Of a stretch of DNA of 64,000 nt, positions 17,366-26,550 are shown piece after piece. The notes under the pieces are model-generated. The model was not told the origin of the DNA, made no database searches, and worked only from the letters and a program-made list of their open reading frames with translations. The DNA comes from Shinella fusca (GTDB taxonomy: Bacteria; Pseudomonadota; Alphaproteobacteria; Rhizobiales; Rhizobiaceae). How positions within the stretch are numbered: position 1 is the stretch's first letter; every line of letters begins with the position of its first letter. The stretch covers positions 56,742 to 120,741 of the forward strand of contig NZ_JACHIK010000013.1 of assembly GCF_014203155.1 (NCBI RefSeq). The letters run 5' to 3'. A program made the position numbers and the translations under genes.

Positions 17366-17841
17366 GCGGCCTTGTCGCCGCTATAGGCGTGCGCTGCGTC
17401 CGCATCGTCCTCGGCCGGCTTGTCGGAGAAGCCGTGCATGCGCAGCGCCCATTGCAGGCCGATGGTGCCGCCCTTGATGGGCTGCAGCAGGAGAAGCGAG
17501 AGGATGAGCGTGATCGGCGTCCAGATGGCGAGGTGCTGCCAGGTGTTGATCTGCCAGGTGAGGTCCGTCATCATGTAGCCGCCGACGACGATGTGGCCGA
17601 CGATCATGATGACGAGATAGGGCGGCAGGTCGTCGGCGCGCTGGGCCGTATAGTCCTCGCCGCAGGCCGCGCAATTGTCGACCGGCTTGACGAAGGACTT
17701 GAAGAGACGGCCGGTGCCGCAGGCCGGGCAGCGGCTCAGCAGGCCACGCTTGATGGAGCGGCCGAGCGGGCGCTCCTGCCTGGAAACCGAAGCGGTATCC
17801 CCGAAATGCAGCGTGCTGCCGGTGGTCTCGTTCGCCTGCAT
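17362..17841 (-). CDS. DUF983 membrane protein
   Basis: A 159-residue protein with an N-terminal zinc-binding knot, C-P-x-C-G (SRCPACGTGRLF) and C-x2-C (NCAACGEDY), then two hydrophobic helices (about 75-95 and 105-128). This is the DUF983 arrangement. It is located between rnr (31 bp upstream) and the Nudix gene (4-bp overlap). Function unknown; members occur near cytochrome oxidase or rnr genes in alphaproteobacteria. ATG 17841. Confidence 0.88.
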   Translation of the reverse strand: MQANETTGSTLHFGDTASVSRQERPLGRSIKRGLLSRCPACGTGRLFKSFVKPVDNCAACGEDYTAQRADDLPPYLVIMIVGHIVVGGYMMTDLTWQINTWQHLAIWTPITLILSLLLLQPIKGGTIGLQWALRMHGFSDKPAEDDADAAHAYSGDKAA

Positions 17842-17872
17842 GTCATGTCCTTCCTGCCGGACCCTGGCCGGC

Positions 17873-20227
17873 CTAACGTCTTCCCCGCGGTGGGCGCGTT
17901 CCCGGCTGGCGCCGCGGCGCTGCGCCCTTGCGCCGGCCCGACTTGTGGAAGGAGCGCACCGCCGTCGGCATCTTGCGTCCCTCGCTCAGCATGTCGAACC
18001 GGAGCGAACCGGCGAGCGGCACCGCTTCCGCGAGCCTGACGCGCACTTCATCGCCGAGCCGGTAGCCGAGCCCGGTCTTCTCACCGGAAAGTGCCTGATG
18101 GGCTTCGTCGTAGATATAATAGTCGCGTCCCAGCATAGATATAGGCACGAAGCCGTCCGCGCCATAGGCGGGCAGGGTGACAAAAAGTCCCGCCTTGGTG
18201 ACGCCCGAGACGCGCCCGTCGAACTCCTCGCCGATGCGGCCGGCGAGGTGATGGGCGATGAGCCTGTCCACCGTGTCGCGCTCGGCGGCCATGGCCCGGC
18301 GCTCGAAGGTGGAGATCTCCGCGGCGATGTCGTCGAGCGCCGCTTCCTCGTCCGGCGTGATGGCGCCTTCGCCAAGCCCCAGCGAGCCCACCAGCGCCCG
18401 GTGCACGATGAGGTCCGCATAGCGGCGGATAGGCGAGGTGAAGTGGGCATATTTCAAGAGGTTGAGGCCGAAATGGCCGATGTTCTCCGGGCTGTAGATC
18501 GCCTGGCTCTGCGAGCGCAGCACCATCTCGTTCACCATCTGCTCGAACGGCTTGTCCTTCGCCTTGGCGAGGACGCCGTTGAAATGGTTGGAGCGCATGT
18601 TGCCGCCCTTGACGAGCGAGATGTCGAGCGTCTGCAGGAACTCGCGCAGCACCTCCTGCTTGGCGAGCGAGGGCGCGTCGTGGACGCGGTAGACGAGGGC
18701 CTGCTTCTTCTTCTCCAGCGTCTCGGCGGCCGAGACGTTCGCCTGGATCATCATCTCCTCGATGAGCTTGTGCGCGTCGAGCCGCGGCGGCACGACGACC
18801 CGGTCGACGGTGCCGTCCTCCTTCAGCAGGATCTTGCGCTCCGGCATGTCGAGCTCGAGCGGCTGGCGGCGGTTCCGGCCGACCGTCATGATGCGGTAGG
18901 CTTCCCACAGCGGCTTCAGGATCGTCTCGAGGATCGGTCCGGTCTTGTCGTCCGGCGCGCCGTCGATGGCGGCCTGCGCCTGTTGGTAGGAGAGCTTGGC
19001 CGCGCTCTTCATCATGATCCGGTGGAAGGTGTGGCTCGCCTTGCGGCCCTCGTGCGAGAAGACCATGCGCACGGCGAGCGCCGGGCGGTCGACGCCCTCC
19101 TTCAGCGAGCAGAGGTCGTTGGAGATGCGCTCCGGCAGCATGGGCACGACGCGGTCGGGGAAATAGACCGAGTTGCCGCGCTTCAGCGCCTCGCGGTCGA
19201 GCGCCGATTTCGGGCGCACATAGTAGCTGACGTCGGCGATGGCGACGGTGACGAGCACGCCGCCCGGATTGTCGGGCGAGGGATCGGGCTCGGCGAAGAC
19301 CGCGTCGTCGTGGTCCTTGGCGTCGGCCGGGTCGATGGTGATGAGGGGAAGGCTGCGCCAGTCCTCGCGGTGCGACATGGTGGCGGGGCCGGCGGCCTCC
19401 GCCTCGCGGATCACCGCGTCGGGGAAGATGTAGGGAATGCCATGGGCGTGGATGGCGATCATCGAGATCGCCTTTTCCGAGGCGACCGAGCCGATGACGC
19501 CCTTCACCTGCGCGCGCGGCAGGCCGTAGCGGCCCATGCGCACGACGTCGATCTCGACGAGGTCGCCGTCCTTGGCGCCGGCCGTGAAGTCGGCGTCGAC
19601 CTCCATCTCCTCGCCGCGCCGGTCGATGGGCATGATGCGCCCGCCGCCGCCGGCCATGGCGCGGAAGACGCCCATGCCGGAATTCTTCTTCTTGTCGAGG
19701 ACCTTGATGACGCGGCCCGTATAGGCCGGCCCGCCGCGTTCCTTCGCCGGGAAGATCTTTGCCAGCACCCGGTCGCCGAGCCCGGCGACGGGCGCCTTGT
19801 CCTTGCGCGGCCCGCCCGACTGGCGGATGAGCACGGCGGGCGCGACGCCCGCATCGTCCAGCCATTCCGCCGGCCGGCCGATCAGCTCGCCGTCGACGTC
19901 GCGCGTCGTGATGTCGAGAACGGTGACGGGCGGAAGCGCGCCGGGGCGCACCAGCGACTTGCGGCGCTTTTCGAGAAGCCCGTCTTCCTCGAAGGATTTC
20001 AGCAGCGCCTTCAGCTCCACCCGCGCCTCGCCCTTGAGGCCGAAGGCCTTGGCGATCTCGCGCTTGGAGGCCTGCTCGGGATTTTCCGAGATGAAGCGCA
20101 GGAGCACCTCGCGCGGCGGCACGGCGCCGTGGATGATCGGCGTGTCGTCCGCCGGCGGCGGCACGTCACGGCCCGCGCGGCCGGGCCGCCTCGACTGTCC
20201 TGCCCGGCTGCGTGGTTCCTTCGTCAT
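17873..20227 (-). CDS. rnr: ribonuclease R
   Basis: 3'-to-5' exoribonuclease that degrades structured RNA. The 784 residues (E. coli 813) hold an N-terminal helix-turn-helix/cold-shock region, the RNB catalytic domain with metal-binding aspartates in ITIDPADAKDHDDAVF (296-311), and a C-terminal S1 domain (FDGRVSGVTKAGLFVTLP). The last ~25 residues are basic (R/K/P-rich), as in other RNase R. ATG at 20227 begins 3 bp after the topA stop, so the two are cotranscribed; DUF983 follows 31 bp downstream. Confidence 0.96.
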   Translation of the reverse strand: MTKEPRSRAGQSRRPGRAGRDVPPPADDTPIIHGAVPPREVLLRFISENPEQASKREIAKAFGLKGEARVELKALLKSFEEDGLLEKRRKSLVRPGALPPVTVLDITTRDVDGELIGRPAEWLDDAGVAPAVLIRQSGGPRKDKAPVAGLGDRVLAKIFPAKERGGPAYTGRVIKVLDKKKNSGMGVFRAMAGGGGRIMPIDRRGEEMEVDADFTAGAKDGDLVEIDVVRMGRYGLPRAQVKGVIGSVASEKAISMIAIHAHGIPYIFPDAVIREAEAAGPATMSHREDWRSLPLITIDPADAKDHDDAVFAEPDPSPDNPGGVLVTVAIADVSYYVRPKSALDREALKRGNSVYFPDRVVPMLPERISNDLCSLKEGVDRPALAVRMVFSHEGRKASHTFHRIMMKSAAKLSYQQAQAAIDGAPDDKTGPILETILKPLWEAYRIMTVGRNRRQPLELDMPERKILLKEDGTVDRVVVPPRLDAHKLIEEMMIQANVSAAETLEKKKQALVYRVHDAPSLAKQEVLREFLQTLDISLVKGGNMRSNHFNGVLAKAKDKPFEQMVNEMVLRSQSQAIYSPENIGHFGLNLLKYAHFTSPIRRYADLIVHRALVGSLGLGEGAITPDEEAALDDIAAEISTFERRAMAAERDTVDRLIAHHLAGRIGEEFDGRVSGVTKAGLFVTLPAYGADGFVPISMLGRDYYIYDEAHQALSGEKTGLGYRLGDEVRVRLAEAVPLAGSLRFDMLSEGRKMPTAVRSFHKSGRRKGAAPRRQPGTRPPRGRR

Positions 20228-20230
20228 GCG

Positions 20231-22879
20231 TCAGGCCTTCTTTGCCTTGGATGCCGTCTTGGGCTTGGCGGCCGCCTTCGCCTTCGGCTTGGCGGCCTTG
20301 GCTTCGCCGGCTTTCGTCGTCTTCGCCGCCGCCTTGGCCTTGCCCTTGGCGGGCATCTTGCCGGCCTTGTCGGCGATCAGCACGAGCGCTTCTTCCAGCG
20401 TCACGCTGTCGGCCGCCTTGCCCTTCGGCAGGGTGGCATTGACCTTGCCCCAGTTGACGTAGGGGCCGTATTTGCCGTCGCGCACCGTGATGGGGCCGCC
20501 GTCCGGATGGTCGCCGAGCGTCTTCAGCGCCGCCGGCGTGCCGCGCGAGCGCCCGCCCGGGCCCTTCGACTGCTTTTCGGCGATCACGGTCACGGCGCGG
20601 TTGAGGCCGATGGAGAAGACGTCCTCGACAGTCTCCAGGTTCGCATAGCTGCCGTCGTGCAGCAGGAACGGCCCGTAGCGGCCGATGCCGGCGGAGATCA
20701 TCTTGCCGGTTTCCGGATGCTGGCCGATGTCGCGCGGCAGCGAGAGGAGGGCAAGCGCCTTCTCATGGTCGATGCTCGCCGGCGCCCAGCCCTTCGGCAG
20801 GCTGGCGCGCTTGGCCTCCTTGCCGTCGCCGCGCTGGACGTAGGGCCCGAAGCGGCCGGAGCGCAGGGTGATCTCCTCGCCGGTATGCGGGTCCTTGCCG
20901 AGGCTCTGCGGCTCGTTGGAGGCGGCCGCCTCCGCGTCCGAGCCGGCGTCGGCGGAAAGCTGGCGGGTATAGTTGCATTCCGGATAGTTCGAGCAGCCGA
21001 CGAAGGCGCCGAATTTTCCCAGCTTCAGCGAGAGCTTGCCCGTGCCGCAGACCTGGCAGATGCGCGGATCGCTGCCGTCCTCGCGCTTGGGGAAGACGAG
21101 CGGTGCCAGCTCCTCGTTGAGCGCATCGAGCACGTTGGTGACGCGCAGCTCCTTCGTATCCTCGATCTGGGCGAAGAAGTCCTTCCAGAAATCGCGGAGA
21201 ACCTGCTTCCAGTCGAGCTCGCCGGCCGAAATCTTGTCGAGCTTCTCTTCAAGGTCCGCCGTGAAGTCGTATTCGACATAGCGGGTGAAGAAGCTTTCGA
21301 GGAAGGCCGTCACCAGCCGGCCCTTGGCCTCGGGGATGAGCTTGCGCTTGTCGATGGTGATGTATTCGCGGTCGCGCAGCGTCGCCAGCGTCGCGGCGTA
21401 GGTCGAGGGGCGGCCGATGCCGAGCTCTTCCATCTTCTTGATCAGCGAGGCTTCGGAATAGCGCGGCGGCGGCTCGGTGAAGTGCTGGGTGGCGTTCACC
21501 TTCTGCTTGTCGAGCTTCTCCTGCGCGTTGATCTCCGGCAGGCGACCGTCCTCGTCGCCCTCGTCCGGCTGCTCGCCGTCCTCCTTCTGGTCCGTATAGG
21601 CGGCGATGAAGCCGTCGAAGCGGATGACGGAGCCGGTGGCGCGAAGGCCGGCCTTGCGCCCGCCGTTGTCCGCCTCGATCTCGACGGTCGTGCGCTCGAT
21701 CTCGGCGGAGGCCATCTGGCTGGCGATGCCGCGCTTCCAGACGAGGTCGTAGAGGCGGAGCTGGTCGGGGTCGAGGTAGCGGCGCACCTGGTCGGGCGTG
21801 CGGTCGAAGGAGGTCGGGCGGATCGCCTCGTGGGCCTCCTGCGCGTTCTTCGCCTTGGTGGAGTAGAAGCGCGGCTTTTCCGGCACGTAGCGCGCGCCGA
21901 ACTGCTCGCCGACGGCCCGGCGGGCCGCGTCGATCGCTTCCGGCGCCATCTGCACGCCGTCGGTACGCATATAGGTGATGAGGCCGACCGTCTCGCCGCC
22001 GATGTCGATGCCTTCATAGAGCCGCTGCGCCACCTGCATGGTGCGCGAGGCGGAGAAGCCGAGCTTGGAGGAGGCGGCCTGCTGCAGGGTCGAAGTGGTG
22101 AAGGGCGGGGCGGGATTGCGCTTCGTCGGCTTGGCCTCGACGCTCTCGACGCGATAGGCCGCGCCGTCGAGCAGCGCCTTGAGGCGGTTCGCCTCCTCGC
22201 CGTTGCCGATGGACTTCGCCTGCAGGCGCTTGCCTTCGGCCGAGACGAGGCGTGCCTCGAACTCGTCGCCGCGCGGCGTCTTCAGGAGCGCGGAAAGGTT
22301 CCAGTATTCTTCCGAGACGAAGCGCTCGATCTCGGCCTCGCGGTCGCAGACGAGGCGCAGCGCCACCGACTGCACGCGGCCGGCCGATCGGGCGCCCGGC
22401 AGCTTGCGCCAGAGAACGGGCGACAGGTTGAAGCCGACGAGATAATCGAGCGCGCGGCGGGCGAGATAGGCATCCACCAGCGGCGTATCGATATCGCGCG
22501 GGTTCTTCATCGCGTCCAGCACGGCCGACTTGGTGATGGCGTTGAAGACGACGCGCTGGACCGGCTTGTCGCCGATCACCCGCTTCTTCTTCAGGACGTC
22601 CAGAACGTGCCAGGAAATCGCCTCGCCCTCGCGATCCGGGTCGGTTGCCAGGATCAGGCCGTCGGAGGACTTCACCGCGTCGGCGATGTCCTTCATGCGC
22701 TTGGCGGACGCGCTGTCCACTTCCCAGGACATCTCGAAGTCCTCGTCCGGGCGCACGGAGCCGTCCTTGGCCGGCAGGTCGCGCACATGGCCGAAGGAGG
22801 CAAGCACCTTGTAGCCGGGGCCGAGATACTTGTTGATCGTCTTGGCCTTGGCGGGCGATTCCACAACTACAACATTCAT
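20231..22879 (-). CDS. topA: DNA topoisomerase I
   Basis: Type IA topoisomerase that relaxes negative supercoils. The 882-residue product starts MNVVVVESPAKAKTI (Toprim), with acidic triad LATDPDREGEA at about 78-87 and active-site tyrosine Y303 in LITYMRTDG. A C4 zinc finger follows (CQVCGTGKLSLK, then FVGCSNYPECNY), and after it degenerate zinc-ribbon repeats each with a RxGRYGPF/KYGPYV signature. The final ~45 residues are an alanine/lysine/proline repeat like a histone H1 tail. ATG 22879 is placed at the right distance from AGAGAA; ATG 22885 is too close to it. Confidence 0.96.
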   Translation of the reverse strand: MNVVVVESPAKAKTINKYLGPGYKVLASFGHVRDLPAKDGSVRPDEDFEMSWEVDSASAKRMKDIADAVKSSDGLILATDPDREGEAISWHVLDVLKKKRVIGDKPVQRVVFNAITKSAVLDAMKNPRDIDTPLVDAYLARRALDYLVGFNLSPVLWRKLPGARSAGRVQSVALRLVCDREAEIERFVSEEYWNLSALLKTPRGDEFEARLVSAEGKRLQAKSIGNGEEANRLKALLDGAAYRVESVEAKPTKRNPAPPFTTSTLQQAASSKLGFSASRTMQVAQRLYEGIDIGGETVGLITYMRTDGVQMAPEAIDAARRAVGEQFGARYVPEKPRFYSTKAKNAQEAHEAIRPTSFDRTPDQVRRYLDPDQLRLYDLVWKRGIASQMASAEIERTTVEIEADNGGRKAGLRATGSVIRFDGFIAAYTDQKEDGEQPDEGDEDGRLPEINAQEKLDKQKVNATQHFTEPPPRYSEASLIKKMEELGIGRPSTYAATLATLRDREYITIDKRKLIPEAKGRLVTAFLESFFTRYVEYDFTADLEEKLDKISAGELDWKQVLRDFWKDFFAQIEDTKELRVTNVLDALNEELAPLVFPKREDGSDPRICQVCGTGKLSLKLGKFGAFVGCSNYPECNYTRQLSADAGSDAEAAASNEPQSLGKDPHTGEEITLRSGRFGPYVQRGDGKEAKRASLPKGWAPASIDHEKALALLSLPRDIGQHPETGKMISAGIGRYGPFLLHDGSYANLETVEDVFSIGLNRAVTVIAEKQSKGPGGRSRGTPAALKTLGDHPDGGPITVRDGKYGPYVNWGKVNATLPKGKAADSVTLEEALVLIADKAGKMPAKGKAKAAAKTTKAGEAKAAKPKAKAAAKPKTASKAKKA

Positions 22880-23008
22880 CGTCATTTCTCTGATACCGGG
22901 TGCCGCGGCTTGAAGGCGCGGCGAAAAGGGCGGTTCTCCGCCGAAGGATAGTGTCTCGACATGAACAGACAAAGCGTTCGGGTCAAGAGGTAGGGCTGAA
23001 ATTAGTGG

Positions 23009-23098
23009 GATGCAACGTGATGCAACCATTGCGAGATTAATCATTTGTTGCAATTATAAATAATCGTTGTATCGTTTCCTGGGTGTAGGAATTGCAAC
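23009..23098. promoter_or_regulatory. cluster of TGCAAC motifs between topA and the 83-aa gene
   Basis: GATGCAAC occurs twice in tandem at a 10-bp period (23009-23016, 23019-23026), the reverse complement GTTGCA at 23047-23052 and TGCAAC again at 23093-23098, within an AT-rich divergent intergenic region. One-turn spacing is what a cooperative DNA-binding protein would favour. The protein is unknown. Confidence 0.35.
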
Positions 23099-23137
23099 CT
23101 ATCGGTGATTCTGAATCCTTGGCACAACGAGGAAGCC

Positions 23138-23389
23138 ATGAACTCGAAAACCAAGCCCGCCCCACCGCCGCATTCGACGGAAGAGAACATTGCCTATCTT
23201 CGCCAGATGCTGGGTGAATTGCGCACCGTCGCCAACAACGAGGGGGCCGACATGCTGCGCTACCTGATCGAGATGGCCTATGTGGAGGCGGGCGATATCC
23301 TCACGGGCCTGCGCCCGCTGTCAGTCCGCGGCCATCGCGACCCGGCCGTCGACGTGGCGTTCAAGGCGACCGGCAAGTTCAAGCTCTAG
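23138..23389 (+). CDS. small conserved-looking hypothetical protein
   Basis: An 83-residue product, ATG 23138 after GAGGAAGCC. The central block ENIAYLRQMLGELRTVA followed by ADMLRYLIEMAYVEAGDIL is helical and has the look of a conserved rhizobial hypothetical family. The last ~23 residues (from about RGHRDPAVD) are encoded in the 69 bp that overlap the 3' end of dprA on the other strand. That tail may be a recent extension through loss of an earlier stop. Divergent from topA. Function not known. Confidence 0.65.
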   Translation: MNSKTKPAPPPHSTEENIAYLRQMLGELRTVANNEGADMLRYLIEMAYVEAGDILTGLRPLSVRGHRDPAVDVAFKATGKFKL

Positions 23390-24475
23390 GAGGACGAGGT
23401 AGACGGTCGCGGCCGTTATGCCGGTATGGCGGATGATCTCGTCGATCTCGGCGGGCACCTGGCTCAGCGCCTCGGCAATCCGCTCCCGCTCGGTTTCGCT
23501 CGGCGGCAGGCGCAGGGCAGGGGGCGTCTCCTCCGCCGGTTCGTCTGCGCCCGTCCCGCGGGCGGAGAAGAGATCAGGCTCGCAGAGCGGCCGCAGGCCC
23601 TCCAGCACATCGTCCGCCGTCGTCACGATCGTCGCGCCGTCCTTGAGGAGGCCGTTCGTGCCCTCGCAGCGCGGGTCGAGCGGCGAGCCCGGCACGGCGA
23701 AGACGAGCCGGCCGAAATCCGCCGCGTTGCGCGCGGTGATCAGCGAGCCGGAGCGCACCGCCGCCTCCACCACGACGAGGCCGAGCGACATGCCGGCGAT
23801 CAGCCGGTTGCGGCGGGGAAAATCCCGCGCGCGGGGTTCCCAGCCGAAGGGCATCTCGCTGACGGCAAGGCCCTGTCCTTCGGTGAGCTCGTTCAGGAGG
23901 CCGATGTTTTCCGGCGGATAGGGCTTGTCGAGCCCGCCGGCCATGGCGGCGACGGTGCCGGTGTCGAGGCTGGCGCGGTGGGCGGCCGTATCGATGCCGC
24001 GGGCAAGGCCGGAGACGATGCAATAGCCCGCCCGGCCGATCTCGCGGGCGAGCTGCCCGGTGAACTTCATGCCGGCGATGGAGGCGTTGCGCGCGCCGAC
24101 GATGCCGACCGCCGGTGCGGCCGCGGCCCTGCGGTTGCCCTTCACGGCGAGAAGCGGCGGCGCGCCGTCGATCTGGCGCAGGAGCGGCGGATAGTCCGGT
24201 TCGCCGATGCCGACGAAGGCGGCGCCGTGCCGCTCGGCGATCTCCAGCTCGCGCTCCGCATCGGCCCGGCCGGCGACGCGGATGCTGCGGGACGCGCCGC
24301 CGCGGCGCGAAAGCTCCGGCAGCATCTCCAGCGCCGTCTCGGCGCTGCCGAAATGGTTGATGAGTTCGCGGAAGGTGACCGGCCCGACATTGTCGCTGCG
24401 GATGAGGCGCAGCCAGGCGATCCTCTGTCTTTCCGTCAGCGCAATGCCTCTTGTCCCTGCGCTGCGGTCGTCCAT
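23321..24475 (-). CDS. dprA: DNA-processing protein DprA
   Basis: Single-strand DNA-binding protein that loads RecA in transformation and recombination. The 384 residues have an N-terminal SAM-like helix region (RLIRSDNVGPVTFRELI), the extended Rossmann DprA domain (GIVGARNASIAGMKF, SGLARGIDTAAHRASLDTG; the second motif within 20 residues is SGLARGIDTAAH), and a C-terminal winged-helix domain. ATG 24475 begins 2 bp after the plsY stop, so it is in an operon with plsY. The last 69 bp overlap the convergent small gene. Confidence 0.94.
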   Translation of the reverse strand: MDDRSAGTRGIALTERQRIAWLRLIRSDNVGPVTFRELINHFGSAETALEMLPELSRRGGASRSIRVAGRADAERELEIAERHGAAFVGIGEPDYPPLLRQIDGAPPLLAVKGNRRAAAAPAVGIVGARNASIAGMKFTGQLAREIGRAGYCIVSGLARGIDTAAHRASLDTGTVAAMAGGLDKPYPPENIGLLNELTEGQGLAVSEMPFGWEPRARDFPRRNRLIAGMSLGLVVVEAAVRSGSLITARNAADFGRLVFAVPGSPLDPRCEGTNGLLKDGATIVTTADDVLEGLRPLCEPDLFSARGTGADEPAEETPPALRLPPSETERERIAEALSQVPAEIDEIIRHTGITAATVYLVLLELELAGRLERHVDGRVAMAAD

Positions 24476-24477
24476 GG

Positions 24478-25092
24478 CTATCCCTTGCTGCCGATCCTGC
24501 TTTCGGTGCCGCTGAGGAGGCGGCCGATATTGGCGCGGTGCTTCCACCAGGTGATCACGGTGAGGACGGCAAAGAGCAGCGCGACCTTCTCGTGACCGAT
24601 GAACCACAATACAACCGGAGATACGATTGTTGCAACCAGGGCGGAGAGGGACGAATAACGCGTGAGATAGGCGAGCCCGATCCACACGACGGCGAAGACG
24701 AGGACCATGACGGGCGCAAGGCCGAGCAGCACACCGACATAGGTGGCGACGCCCTTGCCGCCCTTGAAGCCGAGCCAGACGGGAAAGAGATGGCCGAGGA
24801 AGGCGGCAAAGCCCGCCGCTATGCCGGCATCGAGCCCCCAGCGCGAAGCGATGGCCGCCGCCGCCGTGCCTTTCAGCGCGTCGAGCAGGAGCGTCGCGGC
24901 GGCGAGCTTCTTGTTGCCGGTGCGCAGCACGTTCGTCGCGCCGATATTGCCCGAGCCGATCTTGCGCACGTCGCCGAGCCCGGCCATCCGCGTGAGGAGG
25001 AGGCCGAAGGGAATGGAGCCGAGGAGATAGCCGAAGGCGAGGGCGGCAAGGCTCGGCAGCGCGCCGAGCTGCCAGGTGAAGATGTCGGACAT
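24478..25092 (-). CDS. plsY: glycerol-3-phosphate acyltransferase PlsY
   Basis: Acyl-phosphate-dependent acyltransferase that starts phospholipid synthesis in the inner membrane. The 204-residue protein has five or more hydrophobic segments and the three family motifs: [21 protein letters not shown], and [16 protein letters not shown] 25092 has a strong GGGGGAAC upstream; a further in-frame start six codons upstream lacks one. dprA follows after 2 bp. Confidence 0.95.
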   Translation of the reverse strand: MSDIFTWQLGALPSLAALAFGYLLGSIPFGLLLTRMAGLGDVRKIGSGNIGATNVLRTGNKKLAAATLLLDALKGTAAAAIASRWGLDAGIAAGFAAFLGHLFPVWLGFKGGKGVATYVGVLLGLAPVMVLVFAVVWIGLAYLTRYSSLSALVATIVSPVVLWFIGHEKVALLFAVLTVITWWKHRANIGRLLSGTESRIGSKG

Positions 25093-25128
25093 GGTCGTTC
25101 CCCCGTTCATATAGTGGCATTCGCGGCC

Positions 25129-25235
25129 GTGGATCCTCGGTCGAGCCCGAGGATGGCGACGGAAACGCGGTGGATGGCGGGAAGGCGAAGCACACCTTAA
25201 CCTCCGTCATCCTCGGGTTCGACCCGAGGATCCAC
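25129..25235. repeat. inverted pair of GTGGATCCTCGG... palindromic repeats
   Basis: One copy at about 25129-25155 (GTGGATCCTCGG, then CGAGCCCGAGGATG) and a second in opposite orientation at 25206-25235 (CGTCATCCTCGGGTTC, then CGAGGATCCAC). Each copy is itself a hairpin. The same unit recurs at 43247-43384 (again an inverted pair) and 58204-58236. Confidence 0.8.
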
Positions 25236-25257
25236 ACGCTTTCCGCCAGCCGTCCCC

Positions 25258-26550
25258 TCAGTCCAGCGAGTGCACCCGTTCGCCGGCAACATAGGTGCTG
25301 ACGGCGCGTCCCGTAAAGCGGGCATCTTCGAAGGGCGTGTTCTTCGAGCGCGAGACGAAGCGATCCTTGGTGGCAAGCCACGGCTCGTCGGGGTCGATGA
25401 GCACGATGTCGGCTTTTGCGCCCGGCGCCAGCGTGCCGGCGTCGAGGCCGAAGATCCTTGCCGGGCGTGTCGAGAGCGCATCGATGAGCCGCATCAGCGG
25501 GACCTCGCCGCTGTGATGCAGCCGGAGCGCTGCGGCCAGCATGGTCTCGAGGCCGATGGCTCCGTCCGCGGCATCGGCGAAGGGCAGGCGCTTGGTGTCG
25601 ACGTCCTGCGGATCGTGCGAGGAGACGACGATGTCGATCTCGCCCCGTGCCAGCGCGTCGACCATGGCCTTGCGGTCGTCCTCGCCGCGCAGCGGCGGAG
25701 AGAGCTTGAAGAAGGTGCGGTATTCGCCGATGTCGTTCTCGTTCAGCGTCAGGTGGTTGATTGAGACGGCGCAGGTGACGTTCGCGCCGCGCTCGCGGGC
25801 GATTTTCACGGCCTCGGCCGATTCGGGCACGGAAATCTGCGCGGCGTGGTATTTGGCGCGGGTGAGGGCGGCGATGCGCAGGTCCCGTTCGAGCGGGATG
25901 AGCTCGGCTTCGCGCGGCGTGCCGGAAAGCCCGAGCCAGCTTGCCAGCAGCCCCTCGTTCATCACGCCGCCGGCGCCGAGATGCTTGTCGCGGGTTTCGA
26001 GCGCGATCACGCTGCCAAATTCGCGCGCATAGGTCATGGCGCGGCGCAGCACCTGCGCATTGTGCATCGGGTTGCGGCCGTTGGTGAAGGCGACGGCGCC
26101 GGCATCGCGCAGGAGGCCGAATTCCGTCATCTCCTCGCCCGCAAGGTGCTTGGTGAGCGCCGCTGCCGGATGGATGTTGACGACGGCCTTGTCGCGCGCC
26201 GTCTTCAGCACGAATTCGACCAGCGCCACGTCGTCGATCACCGGATCGGTGTCCGGCATCATAACGAAGGTGGTGACGCCGCCAGCCGCCGCCGCGCGCG
26301 AGGCCGATTCGATGGTCTCGCGGTGTTCCGCGCCGGGCTCGCCGACGAAGACGCGCGCATCGACGAGGCCGGGGGCGGCGATGAGGCCGCGCCCGTCGAC
26401 GATTTTCGCGCCTTCCGGCGCGCCCTGGTTCTGGGCGCCGCTGCCGATGGCGGCGATCCGGCCGTTCTCGATGACGATGGAGCCGTTCTCGTCCACGTTG
26501 CGGGAGGGATCGAGGATGCGGAGGTTCTTGAGGACTTTCGTGCGGGTCAT
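25258..26550 (-). CDS. pyrC: dihydroorotase-like protein, probably non-catalytic (PyrX-type)
   Basis: A 430-residue member of the class I dihydroorotase family, translationally coupled to pyrB (4-bp ATGA overlap). The family fold is evident ([31 protein letters not shown], and a C-terminal [18 protein letters not shown]). Key metal ligands are missing, however: the usual D-x-H-x-H is DARVF, the later HCE block is ALETRD, the H-V-S-T histidine is replaced (AAQISVPES), and the ATDHAP aspartate block is SSHDPQ. This is the pattern of the pseudo-dihydroorotases that assemble with aspartate transcarbamoylase (PyrC'/PyrX). A catalytic PyrC must then lie elsewhere in the genome. Confidence 0.88.
   Translation of the reverse strand: MTRTKVLKNLRILDPSRNVDENGSIVIENGRIAAIGSGAQNQGAPEGAKIVDGRGLIAAPGLVDARVFVGEPGAEHRETIESASRAAAAGGVTTFVMMPDTDPVIDDVALVEFVLKTARDKAVVNIHPAAALTKHLAGEEMTEFGLLRDAGAVAFTNGRNPMHNAQVLRRAMTYAREFGSVIALETRDKHLGAGGVMNEGLLASWLGLSGTPREAELIPLERDLRIAALTRAKYHAAQISVPESAEAVKIARERGANVTCAVSINHLTLNENDIGEYRTFFKLSPPLRGEDDRKAMVDALARGEIDIVVSSHDPQDVDTKRLPFADAADGAIGLETMLAAALRLHHSGEVPLMRLIDALSTRPARIFGLDAGTLAPGAKADIVLIDPDEPWLATKDRFVSRSKNTPFEDARFTGRAVSTYVAGERVHSLD

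Noticed and set aside
17675..22951. 1758-codon plus-strand open frame across rnr and topA
   Set aside because: It covers two convincing minus-strand genes plus their junction; composition is that of an antisense frame.
24475..25381. dprA extended by ~300 N-terminal residues
   Set aside because: The extension is a frame-shifted shadow of plsY; the conserved DprA start lies at 24475.
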